DNA from: Nemophila menziesii
Lineage: Eukaryota; Streptophyta; Magnoliopsida; Boraginales; Hydrophyllaceae
Assembly: GCA_029959085.1 (NCBI GenBank)
Contig: JARWIR010000010.1
Location: forward strand, 36,510,731-36,574,730
Length of the DNA: 64,000 nucleotides
Reading direction: 5' to 3'
Made by a program: the position numbers and the translations under genes. Position 1 is the first letter of the stretch, and every line of letters begins with the position of its first letter. Shown in pieces: positions 34,990 through 47,489 of the stretch. Under the pieces are notes generated by a model. The model did no database searches. It was not told where the DNA came from and saw only the letters and a list, made by a program, of their open reading frames with translations.

Positions 34990-36430
34990 CGATACTAATC
35001 GTTTATAATATTTTATAAAAAGGAAAATATAATCTGAGGTCCAATATATCCTAACTTTCTTTTTTAAATCCTAGTTAGAATTTTTTTTTTTTTAAATCCC
35101 AATTCCAAATTTCTGGTTTGATATTTTACTCTTTTACCCTCGTTCTTAATGGGTACAGACACAAAACGATTTTTACATTTTTAATTAATTTGTTATGTTT
35201 TTTATTAAGGATTGCATGGTCACAGGGGCTGGCCCCATCAGGAACAAAAACAATACGGGAGGGCCCTTAAGGAACAAAAAAAATTAACGGGCTGGTCCCA
35301 AAATGTTCAACAATGTGCCATTAAAAAACATGAAAATACTTGACTAAAATTGAAATTTCGGGTTGTACCCATATTGAACAAAAAAAAAACAGAACAAATT
35401 CTAATCCATAATGGGCCAGCCCCATTACCAACACAAACTAGCTTGGGCTGGCCCCATCAACAACAAACAACATACCGGGGCTAGCCCTATTTACGAATAA
35501 CATTGAAAAAACATCACGAACACACTACAACGAAGAACTAGATCAGAAGATTTTGAGAATGGTCCAATACAGCGGCGTCGCTGAACACAGAGGGGTGGGG
35601 GTGAAGATGTTGGAGATGAACCGAGATCAAGCGTTGCTGGTGGTGGTCTTCGTTATCTCGGTGGTGGCGGTAGTTTGCTGGTGATATGAAGAAGCTCGGC
35701 TTGGTGTGATGGCGGAGCGACGACGGTCTTGGACTCGCGTTCAGATCTTGCGACGAACAACTAACAGCTAGGGCTGGCCCCATCAACATCAAGGCCAGAT
35801 CGATGAAGATGAAGGCCATAACTGCGACGATCTTCAACTGCTACAGAGAGGCAGCGGTTTGCTGGTGTTGTGTAGCGGCAGCGTCGACGATAGGTGAGGG
35901 TGATGACGACGAGATCTGGTGATGAAGGTGATGATGGTGGTGAAGTCGAGACCTATGACAGGGGGTGGTGATGGTGATGAAGGTGGGGGTGATGAAGACG
36001 ATGGTGGGGTTGACGTGTTAGGTGATGGTGATGAAGGTTCGGTGATGGTGATTAAGGTAAGTGTGTGGGGTCGGTGATGATGATGAAGGTGATGGTGAGG
36101 AGTGACATTGATGATGAGGATGAAGATGGCGGAGATGGTGATGGTGTTGTGGAGCGGGGTGGGTTGGTGAGATTCTAGGTTGGGTTGGGGTTTGGTTTTT
36201 CAGAGAAAACGCGAGAGAAAAGATAAGGATTGGGGTGGTATTTTATAGCCGATTGATTAATAGAATTGGGGGGTGAATTTTTGGGTTTTCAATATAGATA
36301 AAGGAGTTAGGGTAGTTTGATATTTTCCATGTTCTAGATAATCTAGTTAGGGATTAATTAAAAAGAGATTAAACAAGAAACCTACCGTCTTTAAAAAATA
36401 AATGCCCCTTTTATAAATTATCTTGGTCTA
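34990..36430. other. GC-rich non-coding unit with GGTGAT minisatellite
   Basis: The left part repeats GGGCTGGCCCCAT-like phrases (35,220-35,490). The centre is a GGTGATGGTGATGAAGG-type minisatellite (35,890-36,160). The right part is AT-rich. The ends show weak inverted similarity. The layout matches 10,100-11,720. ORFs on both strands are low complexity and I do not call a gene. Confidence 0.4.
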
Positions 36431-36829
36431 ATAAATGAAAAAAACCGATTATTAACTCTTTTCGTTATTTATTAGCATATAATTTTAATTATTTATATGC
36501 TATATTATAAGTTTTGTCAAAAAAAAAAAAATATATATTATAAGCATCTCGTCAGAATCTCGTCATATAGTACGGACATGGCCCTTTATTCAGGTGGATC
36601 GATGTGTAACGATTTTGGTGTGGCTGAGAACAAATATTTCCTACTTTTGCTTTATAGATATGACGCCATAAGATTCTTTGTCACATTCAAGCTTTGTGAA
36701 GCGGGCAACTGGTATACAATACAATAATTATTAAAAGTTATTAAAATAATATTTTTTTCATAATATTTTCTTATTTTAACCTATTTGAAATAAATAATTG
36801 CATAAAAATCATTATTTAAAAAAATAAGA
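36431..36829. other. Intergenic, no feature seen
   Basis: AT-rich sequence with no recognisable coding or repeat signal. Confidence 0.4.
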
Positions 36830-37599
36830 GTCAATTATAGATTAATACCTATTAAAAAACTTATTTAAAAAAAAAATATCTAAAAAACAGCCTCATACTA
36901 AACTAATCCTATAATTAATAATTAAAAAAAAAAAGAAAAAAGAAATTAGAAAAAAAAGAAGTTATTAGCTCATATAGTCCTTAGACACAATATCTCACCC
37001 CTAACAAGTCCCCCCCTTTATTACTACCTACCAGAGTCTAACATTTTTTTGATAATACCGCCAATACCCCTGCTACTAAATATATTAGTTGATATATTCC
37101 ATATTTATCGAGTATATATATGATAGATTCCATCATTATCGCTACTGTTATGTTTCCATATTGATAGGAGATCATTTAAATTCCTTAATTATAGCTACAA
37201 ACATGGAAAACTTGTTATACTCATACACGATTAATCATTTGCACTACGCTCACCAAACAAACAATTCGCTACACACAGCAAGGCTCATCTTGATTTGAAG
37301 GTATGTTACAATTCAATTATCATGTTTAACATCGAATAAAACAGAAATTCCATGTTGCGGACTAATTAGTTTTATGGTTTTTTTTTTCATTTTTTCATTA
37401 TGATCCTCACATAATGAGTGAAGATCCCGTTGAATATCTGTTGAAGAGCGCCCATGGCGTGGTGGCAAAAGGCGGCGAAGATCCAACAGCGAACAAGCTT
37501 CTCAACGGACCTGGCTGCGTGGTGGTGGTTCGACTTGGTGTTGCGAAGTGGTGGTTCTAGGTCATTGTGCAAGGAGGTGGTTCACATCACTGTTTTACA

Positions 37600-37795
37600 T
37601 TGTTACACCATCAAGTTTAACTGTCAAACCGTCGACTTTAACTGTCACACCATCGACTTTAACTGTCATACCATCGGATCTTGACACACTATCGTTTACA
37701 AATGACACACCATTGATTGACACTGTCACACCATCGTTTGACAATAACAGCCCATCGTTTAACAAAGTCACACCAACACACAACAATTTCACACC
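37600..37795. repeat. 21-bp minisatellite in the copy B insert
   Basis: Degenerate units of the type ACTGTCACACCATCGACTTTA repeat about eight times. Because the period is a multiple of three both strands stay open, but I see no gene. Confidence 0.75.
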
Positions 37796-37825
37796 ACTTT
37801 ATGGGTAGGGTTTGGGTCTGGATTA

Positions 37826-37930
37826 TGGGAAAGAGACGATGGGTTGTTGACTGAATTTTCAAATAATTTTGGAACTGGATTCAGGGAAAGACACGATGGG
37901 TTGTTGATTGAATTTCCAAATAATTTTTTG
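37826..37930. repeat. Direct duplication of about 55 bp
   Basis: The phrase ACGATGGGTTGTTGA followed by TGAATTT and CAAATAATTTT occurs twice, head to tail. Confidence 0.75.
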
Positions 37931-39047
37931 GCGGCTCAAATTTTCCTTTTTGGTAAATGTTGACTTGCTTGAAATCAGAGATTCAGTTTTGGTAACCCAA
38001 ACGTCATTAAATGGATCATAGGGGCAATTTTGACTTTCATGATGGGCTGGACCTGATGGGCAATGGTCTATTGGCTGTGGACTATATGGGTTAATCACCC
38101 AAAAAAAAAAAAAACTAAGAAAACACATGCGCGCGTCCTTGAATTTTTTTTTAAAATCGTCATAACTAATTCTAAAAAAATCAGAAAAATCAAAAATTTA
38201 TATATTTGGATAAATCAAATTAATATTTACGTCTATGAATTTTTTTGGTGTTTTTTGGATTTTTTGAATTTATTACATTTTTTACATTTTTTTCGCATAC
38301 ATGGAATTCCATGTTTTAAACATGGAATTCCGTGTCTACGAAAAAAAATCACTATTTCAAACAGTGAATTCATGTTTTGAACATGGAATTTCATGTTTTA
38401 AACATGAAATTTCATGTCTGCGAAAAAATAATTATAAAAACAAAAAAAACCAAAAAAATCATAGACATAAATATTAATTTGCTTTATCCAAAAATGCAAA
38501 TTTTTTATTTTTCTGTTTTTTATTGAATTAGTTATGACTATTTAAAAAAAAAATTAATGGGCGCGCGTGTGTGATGGAATAGTAGCAGTAGGTGGTGGTG
38601 GTGGTGGTGGTTGTGGTTGTTGTGGTGGTGGTGCTTGTTGTGGTGGTGGTTGTAGTGGTGATTAAATACATGGTGGTGGTGGTGGCGGTAGTGGTGGAAA
38701 TACCCTATTATTTGTTTAATATTTGAAAATTAATATTATATTAAAATAAAATAATATATTTAATAATAAGGGTAGTAAAGGTATGGGGATGTTTTCTATA
38801 AATAATTACTTTATTAGGCATTTTTTTATAAAATAAATTATTGAAGGCTTAAAAAAATAATTAGAAAGTTTAATGAGGATGTTATCAACAATAACCCCCA
38901 AAAATAATATGTAATTTACCAAATAGGGCAGGGAAAGACAAAGTATTAACATATTTCATCGAAATAATCTTGTTCCATGATAAAAAATAAAACGAATAAA
39001 AAAGTAATGATGGATAATCTTTTTTTTGTCATCATCAAAGTAGAAAA

Positions 39048-39686
39048 TTACATCTTAATGCTAGAAATATAATTATAGAAGTCAATAATAGAGGAAGATG
39101 GAGCGTCTGAGATGTTGATGCCCTTCTTAGTGACCTTTGCTGATAAATCCGCAATCAAATTAAAATCCCTTTTAATATGGCGAACCTTCCACCTCAGGAA
39201 TTTCTTCATCCATCCTAGTGCTTCACAAATCATCGGCTTGGTTTGCCAATTAGCGCACTTACCATTGGTAATTCCTTGAACTACTTCAAGGTTGTCAGAA
39301 TAGAATGAACTATTCTGTGAACTGTACTCAGCGGCAGCCCTCATAGCAAGGAGGATTGCCCAACTTTCACCCACAGCCGCAGAATTAACTCTTGCACGTT
39401 TAATGACCTTCTGCACTATTTTCCCGTCTCTATCCGCTCCAATGGCAACTATGCCCGCCGGTTCCCAACTGTTGTTGAAAGCCGCATCACTCATCCATAG
39501 TATATCAGCCTCATCATCGTTAAACGGATCGTCGATTTCCTCTATGCCTTGATGATGGATAATCAAGGCATGGATTTTCAAAAATATTCTGCACCCTTCG
39601 ATAGGTAGTGTTTTTTTATAACTCTGTACCAATATTTGATGGTTGAATCGAACAAACAAAAAGCCTGTAAATATAAGTAAATACAT
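39048..39686 (-). CDS. RNase H-like protein, LINE-derived (212 aa, intact)
   Basis: A single open frame of 212 codons carries an RVT_3-type RNase H domain. The four acidic residues expected at the active site are present: Asp67 (WMSDAAF), Glu107 (GESWAILLA), Asp131 (YSDNLEV) and Asp180 (LIADLSAK). Such domains end plant L1 ORF2 proteins and also occur as separate genes. No reverse transcriptase lies upstream and no frame break is seen, unlike every other LINE piece in this window. TTTACAG and GGTACAG near the 5' end could be splice acceptors, so the true N-terminus may lie upstream. It could be a 5'-truncated LINE or a small host gene. Confidence 0.65.
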   Translation of the reverse strand: MYLLIFTGFLFVRFNHQILVQSYKKTLPIEGCRIFLKIHALIIHHQGIEEIDDPFNDDEADILWMSDAAFNNSWEPAGIVAIGADRDGKIVQKVIKRARVNSAAVGESWAILLAMRAAAEYSSQNSSFYSDNLEVVQGITNGKCANWQTKPMICEALGWMKKFLRWKVRHIKRDFNLIADLSAKVTKKGINISDAPSSSIIDFYNYISSIKM

Positions 39687-39959
39687 TTGCTTGTTATATT
39701 ATTTGATTCTCTAACCTTTTGTTGACACATTACAAATTTGAAATCAGATGGTTGCCTAACAAATATATATTTAAAGTAAAGACACTCTTTTAAGAAGTGC
39801 CTTAGTATTATGACTAATAGACTAAGTTAATGGGCCTTTCTAACTATGGATTAAGTCGCCTACATGTTACTTTTGCGATTGTTTTTTCAAATGCGTTTTT
39901 ATGCAATTATTTCAAATAGGTTAGAAATTAAAAAAACTTCTTTTTCTTGATATTTTTTA

Positions 39960-40219
39960 TTTCCTCCATTCTGAAAAAGATTGTCACTTATACTAAATAT
40001 AGTTGTTTCAAAAAGGTTGTCACTTTAGAAAATCAAGACACTTTTTTTTCTTTATACCACTTTTACCCCTAATTAAATATTATAATATATATTCCTAACA
40101 AATATTTAAGATATCAAGACACTTTATGGAGGCTATTTCAGTAATCACATGGATAATAAATGGCATTTCTTAGTTTGTGCGCAAAAGCAAATGTAACAAC
40201 TTTTTAAGAACGGAGGGAG
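39960..40219. mobile_element. Stowaway (Tc1/mariner) MITE, 260 bp
   Basis: The left end TTTCCTCCATTCTGAAAAAG and the right end CTTTTTAAGAACGGAGGGAG form the classic Stowaway inverted repeat (CTCCCTCCGTTC). It is flanked by TA on each side (39,958-39,959 and 40,220-40,221). Confidence 0.92.
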
Positions 40220-40221
40220 TA

Positions 40222-40736
40222 TTCAGTTTTATCAATCCAAATTGATGCTTTCTTTGATCAATTTTTTTTTAATCAAACAACATTAGATTAAAGCAACCAT
40301 ACTAGGGTATGGAAAGGCAAAAAATACATCCCAAAAACAAAATCACCTAATGCCAAGGATTGATGTTCACGAATAATAAGGTTTTCCCAATACCCAATTA
40401 TCAAACAATAAACCTTTAAACGAAAATACAATTGATAAATCTATTTATTTTTCTTGGTTAATAGAAGAAAAGGGTTTTCCTGTTTTATACCATATTACAA
40501 ACATCTAAATAAAAGTTTAAAATTCTTCTATTCCTAGGGAATTTCCTACTAGCTAAGTTATTAACATAACTACTCCAGTTACTCAAAATATTAACTTCAC
40601 GTGTGTATTTTTAGTGCTTGGATAGTAGCACCTCTCACTCCAATTGCTTCAACTTCTTCAGGTGTCTCGGCATCAAAATTCCATGCCCTATACCATGTAT
40701 CCTTGCATATATTTTAACTGAAAAAGAGATATTATT
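40222..40736. other. Intergenic, no feature seen
   Basis: AT-rich sequence with short broken frames only. Confidence 0.5.
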
Positions 40737-40741
40737 AATGG

Positions 40742-42225
40742 TGGTGGCTTGTAGGGTGTGATAAAATAATGATAATATAAGATAAGAACTATCACCCTAC
40801 CAATCACGTTACTTGCTGCAAGTATCACAGATCGTATGCAAGTTTAATTGATCAGTAGAATTCGTTCGCAGTGGACTACGAAAGTTAGCTAGGAATTAAT
40901 GCAAATATAAAGTGCAAATATAGAAGTTAGAAGAATAATATGCTAAAAGACTCTGAAATATATGTTTGGTTTTTAAGACTCTAAACAATTGACTAAATAA
41001 TATAAAGACATGACAATAAATAGAAAGAAGTAGTATGAGAGTTTAGCTCGAGATATAGCAAGTAATCCCCACTAGCCTTGTGTTGTAACCTATTTATGTA
41101 AGGGAGAATTGTGTGATATGCAATATCCAGGATTCTATATTCCTCCTAACCCCCTTCCAGGTGGACTTAGGTGTCGACCTAACAATTACCAGGGGACTTG
41201 GGTAAGAGGACCCTAGGCAATGATCGGTGGTTAATCTCAAACCCTAGTGACTATCTAGTTAGGAAAGCCCGTCAAGATCACTACCTCACACTAGACGTTT
41301 ATGTGGTGTTTCAATAATTAGATATCTTTCTGGGTGACCATCTAACTACTATGGTAATCCTATACGTTGGCCACTGCAAGAGCTACATACAACACATCAA
41401 AGCACATAAAAATATAGATACCACAACTAATTTCAGTTAAATGTAAAAAGACATCCCAAATTAAAGTAGATATAAAACAAGTATAGGGCTCATACCCTTG
41501 TTCTAATCTCAAGTTAAACAGAATTAGTTCATACTAGAGAAAGAAAGAAAATAAATTACAAAGATGAAGGGTTGGATGGCATGAATAGTGACCAAATCCT
41601 TCTTCTCTTCTCTTCTCTTGATGTATGCTTCATCTTGGTCTTTAGATGATTAGGGACTGACCAAGGATGATTTCTCTAAGGTAGGAATGGATATATATAG
41701 GCCCTTGGTCGAAATATGGAGTAAGCCCCAATTTAAGGAATCCTAATCTTACCAAAATTCGTAGCCTAAATTGTAGGATAAAATAATCATTCTCAGATTT
41801 TGATTTGGTCATATCTCCTTCGTTATTTTTATCGGAATTTAATGTTCTTTATATGGAAACGACCGCAAGTGAAAGATCTATATGCTCATATAAAAGACTC
41901 TTCTGCAGTAATTTAATTAGTGGACGTATTTGCAGATTTAGCAGCTTCTTTACTATTCAATATGTCCAAACTCTTCCTTTTTTACTTTGACTAAGGAATT
42001 TCCTTTACTTTTCCACTGCAAATCAGTTTTCATAGGTGTAATATCTTCCATATACCTTAGTGCTACACAAATTACGCGCAAAAGTTCACAAAATAACAAA
42101 ACACCTAAAACTAGACAAGAAAGTGTAAAGTATGAATAAATGGGGAAAATCCACAAATTAAATACTAAATACCTCTAAAATGATGTCTCAAGTATAAATT
42201 AATATATATAAATTGGGAAAGATCA
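40742..42225 (-). mobile_element. Solo LTR B, Athila-like (1,484 bp)
   Basis: It is bounded on + by TGGTGGCTTG and AAAGATCA and flanked by a perfect 5-bp duplication AATGG (40,737-40,741 and 42,226-42,230). Inverted, it aligns with solo LTR A over long stretches, including GGACTTGGGTAAGAGGACCC and AGACATCATTTTAGAGG. No internal region, primer site or second LTR is present, so it formed by recombination between LTRs. Confidence 0.88.
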
Positions 42226-42299
42226 AATGGTTAAGGTGTTAATGCCTAATATAATATTTTTCCTTTTACTATACTCAAAAGCATAATTTTTTATTATTA

Positions 42300-42763
42300 T
42301 GTAAGGCCTCTGGGTTATTATGTGTGTCATGCACTTTTGAGTATTCATCATATAACTTATCAGCTATAGTGGTTGTTCTTATAGGGTCAATTTTTGTTCC
42401 TTTATATAGGAAATCATTTACCATAGGTACCTTCTCAAGTATTGGGATTTCTTCTATTACATCTTTATGGTCCTTTACTAAGTGTGGTATTCATGTGTCA
42501 AATCTTTTATTTTTTTCATTTTTTGTAAGAAATCTCACCTGAGTTGCAAACCATGTTGCCCTAGCTCAGTGACAATCAAAGATTAAATGTTCTATTGATT
42601 CCTTTTTAGTGTTACATATTTCACAAATATTATTCAATGCACATTTCCTTTTAAATCTATTATCCTCAGTGCCCAAAGCATTTTTACATGTTTCCCATAT
42701 AGACAATAGATCAAACATATGACATGCACAAAAGTAAAGAGTTAAGGGAGAGAAGACAAGCAA
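42300..42763 (-). pseudogene. LINE ORF2 fragment, zf-RVT region
   Basis: The minus-strand translation shows ICEICNTKKESIEHLIFDCH, the zinc-binding segment that follows the reverse transcriptase in plant L1 elements, then about 90 further codons with one stop. Neighbouring LINE parts are missing. Confidence 0.75.
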
Positions 42764-42774
42764 TTATTTTAAGT

Positions 42775-43203
42775 GGTTTTATGTGGGCCTAGTCCACCCC
42801 CTTAATATTTTAAACTCCTCCACTAGATCTTCTTGTGTCTCGTGCAGGTAAGAGCACAAGCCTTTATGGTATCTTTGAAATCAACTTCAAAGGTTAGTGT
42901 TATTACCAACACTAGCAAACCAAGTGGATAATCCCCACTCACATATATACCACTTTACAAGTTCGTGAATCCTCCACCTTGTGTATACCACACAAGAACC
43001 AGTAGACATTCTCTTCTCATGATCTACCACTTTACACTCCGTGAAGCATTAAGCTATATGTCTGCATAACATAATATCTAACTCCCCATTGTCTATTCTA
43101 TGGAAAAACAACCTCTTCACATAGACCAAGAGACTAGCCTCTAAACTCCTAAATGAGATGATAAATACTAGAGTTTGGGCTAGAATATACAAATCAATAT
43201 GTG

Positions 43204-43247
<44 letters not shown>

Positions 43248-45860
43248 TCCTAGATGAGAGGGTGTGAATAGGAATCTAATCTATGCTTGGTTAAAAAATA
43301 ATTACACCTAAGCTAAGTTAACTAAAGAGATTTATACACGGTGACAAATAACCTATCTACTTAAGGATCTACCAAAGATATACTAATAAGACTGAGAGGG
43401 CAAGTTCTAAGGGGTGACAAACCAAGCTACGATAGAATGCAACAAACCTTATAAATATTCTATTAGTCAATATATCAAACACCTAAAGGGTCATGCAATG
43501 AAGATAATATGATTTGACAACTAAGCTAAACAAGATATAAATCGATATGTAAAAGTATAGGGATATAGAGACACATTCGTTTTAAGGTGGTTTGCACTCC
43601 CGAATACCTAGTCCACCACCTAAGTTATACACTCTTAGGTTTTTAAGCTCGTCCACTAAGCTTCTAGTTTCTTCAAAGGTGAAAACAAAACCTTTACAAT
43701 GAGGTTTTAGGGCTCAACCACAACCTATCCCCCGAGACTTTTACCGACTAAGTCACAACCATAACACCTTATCTACTCTAATTATAGAGAAATAGTAATA
43801 ACCTAAAATATTTAGATGAATATTACAAGTAAGAGCACAATACTCATTAATGAGAAAATGACAAAATTATAATGTTAATCTCCTCGATGAGTTGATATGA
43901 AAGCGAGGCTTGAATATTTGACACCTTTTAAGTAGATGATTCAGTAATTGTTGATGATAGCTCCTTTGAGTAAATAGTAATTTGATTATTTGAATGATCT
44001 CCTCATTAAGTAGATAATACAATGGTTGTATTTGATCAAAATTTATGATATTAAAAATAGATAATTGTCTTGATATGAATTGGACTAATTCTTAATTTTG
44101 GCTCCAAAATATTGTGAAAGTTGTAGGAGAAAGTGTGTAGTGTAATGTTGAATATAGACTCTATTTATAGGCATTTTGTGCTCCTAATGTAATTATTCAC
44201 ATGTCATATGAAGTAACACATTTCTTTGAAATTGGCATCTCATTTTGTGCAAAACGGGTTGACGTTTTCCATTCCCAGTGACTAGTTTCCACATAGCAGT
44301 TCTTTGTTCTAAATGTTATAGTACTAGTATGTTCAAAATAATTTTGTCTTCAGCTGAATCAACATCCCTTTCGAATGCTCAAAACGGGCTTCCAATTCGG
44401 ATCGACATTTTGGTTAACGTGGTGCAAGGTTGCTGGATTCATCTAACTTGGTTTTTTTTACTATATGCTTTATCTCTGGACTAGCTTTATACAAAATAAA
44501 TTCTCATAATGAAATTCTAATATCTTTGTTAGTAAGGCTCAAAAGAGAATTCACAACACACACAAAGTTATGACAAGAATTATATGCAATATTTATCATG
44601 TAAAAAATGCACAAATAAATACATTTTGTGATGTTTGAAGGAGAAATATCTTAACATGATAAGTGTTTGAAAAGAAAATATGAGAAAGCATGTAGTTCAA
44701 ATTTTGTAGCAAATATCAACACATAGAAAGTTATGATTTTATAAAGATCTTTACATGATAATTGTTCAAAAAGAAAATATAAGAAAGCACGTAGTTCAAA
44801 CTTTGTATTAAATATCAACCTATAGAAAGTTATTATTTTAGAAAGATTTGACACAAATAGGTGCATAAATGATGTCAAAGAAGGATATTATTTATCTTTC
44901 AAGGGGGATTTTAAAGTTAATAAAATTATCACAAAATATCTAATGATTTGTCACATTAAAACAACTACTGAAAGGGGAAATTTTCCAACAAAATGATATT
45001 GTTTTGGTACTTTTATGAATGATAGTTTTGAGAGACTTTGAATTTGTGTAGAGAAGGACCACTATTATGAGTCCTCGAGGCCTCCATTTATAGGCAAAAT
45101 CCTACAACATTCATGTCCATCTCTCGCCTTCCGCTTGGCTAAGTTTTGAACATACAAATGGCTGCTTCTTCTAATCAAATGCCCGATGACATGGCTCAAA
45201 CGACTCTTTGATAAGTTGTACACTAGTAGTTCCATTATGTAATTTCTAGTCGTTATCTCTTAAGCTCTCGGATACCCGAATTTGTATATGCCCGTTCATA
45301 CACTTGGATTTGAGTTCTTAAGATTTGACGATAAAGTTTATTGGGTATTCGGTATCTTCACTCCAAATATCCGTCCTTCGTCTTCTCCTAATCTAGCTGC
45401 CGTAGTTAGGCGTTCTGCATCTTTTTTTAATGCGAAGGTCCAGTCTTCACTTCTTCTCAGCTCCATTCTCCAATTGGTTCATGCAGTCTGCGTTTTCTAT
45501 TCATGGGAGGCTATTCATTCATTTCTTCTCAGCCCCGTTCTCTAATGGGTTTAGGCATTTGCCTCTTCTTTGCTCCCGGAGGTCCGCTCTTCTTATACTT
45601 TTTTGTCTTCTTCAATTGGCCATTTTAAGCATTCCACTCGTGTAATTCCTCGGAGGTCCGATACTCATTCATCTTTCATCTTCTAAACTCACATCTTCTA
45701 ATCTTAGCTATCCTTTTCTATCATATTTATTACCATCATCTTCATACTTTCTTAAACTTTTAAGTTAATTACTAATCTCGACTTTCTTGTAAGAACAGTC
45801 ATGTTCAAGATGTATTATTTTGTCATCATTTCATCAATCAAAAATAGTTTTTAGGCTAAC
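42775..45860. mobile_element. Old copia-like LTR remnants, possibly nested
   Basis: The text shows the same order of motifs as the Sirevirus LTR: a CCTAG...GGGTGTGAATAGG start at 43,246, a CCTAGTCCACC segment, a CAAAGGT...CCAACACTAG segment, and an end GGAAATTTTCCAACA at 44,990. One LTR-like unit appears at 43,240-44,990. A second, diverged one (42,775-43,200 plus 45,000-45,860) seems to surround it. Borders and target duplications are not secure. Confidence 0.4.
43196..43245. repeat. (TA)n(TG)n microsatellite
   Basis: A run of about nine TA units passes directly into about fourteen TG units, at the left border of the inner LTR-like unit. Confidence 0.95.
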
Positions 45861-47485
45861 ATAAGGGAGATAAAGAGTATGTAGATGACTAGAAGTGAGT
45901 GAATGGTGTAAAAATGAATATATTAGGGTTTGAATGGTTTTTCATATTACTTGGTGGTCGGGGGCCTTCATCAGATTTGGGTTGAAAAACATACACCCTA
46001 TTTTAGGCTTTATTGTGTAAAGGTTATAAGATATTGTGTACTCTTGATTAAATTTAGGATTTAAGAATAACAAGTAGAGCTAAAAGTAGGGCCAAATGGA
46101 CAAAGAAGGACACAACAAAGCCAAATATGGTTGAAGTGGTTGTTTGTTGAATATGCCTAAAGAAGGGGATAAAGGTTATAGGTTAAGGTAGATAGTAGAA
46201 CATGTTGTAAGATGGAATCTTACATAAAAAACCGCTAAAGTATGAAAGCTTACAGAAAAAGCCTAAAGCCTAAAAGATATAATTATTATAAACATAAGGT
46301 AAAATTATCAAAATGTATCGCAATTATATGTGGTGGTGATCTGGTACGCGTGATTGTTTATGAAATATACATGTCATGACACCGCTAGTCGCAAAATTGA
46401 TAACTCTATATGTTAGTTTAGCTTTGGCAAAAATTTAAGGGTCCTACCAATTGATTGTCGAAGTTGTTTGCTTGACATTCTAAATTTTTTTATGATATTT
46501 AAAATTATTTTAGCTTAATTTCTATCAAATCAATATTTTCATGTTTTATCTGTTTTAACATAACTATCATTGTCAAAACAATCAAGTCTAATGACTCATG
46601 AGTATATCTAGACGATATCAAGAGAAGAGTTAAAAATGTCTAGCTTACTTAGAAATCTACGTAGCTTGTTCTTGAAGGTTTATTTGAACTCTAGATTATT
46701 AATCTATCTTGCATTTATTTTTTAAAAGGATAAAATAAGTCAAAATACTTTCTCAGAAATATGTTGTTCGCTTACATGTATATCTTGTTCTAAGATAAAA
46801 ATATCTAAGTATCTATCGAGTCATTTAACTGAGTTTTAATGAATAACAACAAACACAAACAACTAACAATTTCTATACAGTAATCTAAACAATTAGGCAA
46901 TAAAATAACAATTACAAATATAATAAAAGAAAAACAGAAAAATAGTATTTACTTGAGATTGGGTATTTGGAATAGCTGAGGGTGTGTAATAGCTTCAGAA
47001 AGGGGGCAAACTAACTCCGGGGACGGCGGCGGAAGATGGAAATGGCTACGGGAAAAATTGACCCTTTTTCTAAGAGGAATAACATTATAGGAGGGTTTTG
47101 AGTGGTGAGGAAGAGGGGATTGAAATTAGACAACAAAGAGAACAGGAGGGGACAGGGAGGGTTCAGATTGAAAAATAATAGAATAAATGATTTGCAATCT
47201 TCTGGTATATATAAAGTATAAACTTCTAGCGATCGTCAAGTCAGTACCCGAATTGAGTTAGATGATCGTTATAGATGCACATTACAATTGGGCAAGCAAC
47301 TTTAGACTATTAATTATTTGGCTAATCTTCTAAGCGGCCGAGAAGCAGTCGGTAAATGTCTTGAACATTAAAAGGTTGGTAACAACAAGAAGTGATGACT
47401 TTCGGTAATTATATGAACCATTTAGCGGTCAAATAAACGGTCGCCGAAAGTGTTAGGCCACTAGCGACAATTAATGGTCTTTAGT
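45861..47485. other. Unassigned region
   Basis: AT-rich sequence with a GC-richer patch at 46,990-47,170. CGGTCGCCGAAAGTG and CACTAGCGACAATTAATGG near 47,430 could be CACTA subterminal remnants, but no terminus pair is found. Confidence 0.3.
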
Positions 47486-47489
47486 AAAA

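Larger units (their letters stand above)
36835..38895. mobile_element. Palindromic non-autonomous family, copy B (with a 1.1-kb insert)
   Basis: Its left end (CAATTATAGATTAAT at 36,832-36,846) matches the inverted right end of copy A. The inverted-repeat core is at 38,124-38,573, followed by a GGTGGT minisatellite (38,588-38,700) and the AT-rich terminal part to about 38,895. Between the left end and the core lies about 1.1 kb (36,970-38,100) absent from copies A and C, so copy B carries an insertion. No protein is encoded. Confidence 0.7.

Noticed and set aside
37548..37808. Thr/Ser-Pro repeat protein
   Set aside because: Result of a 21-bp minisatellite inside an insertion; no start context or conserved flank.
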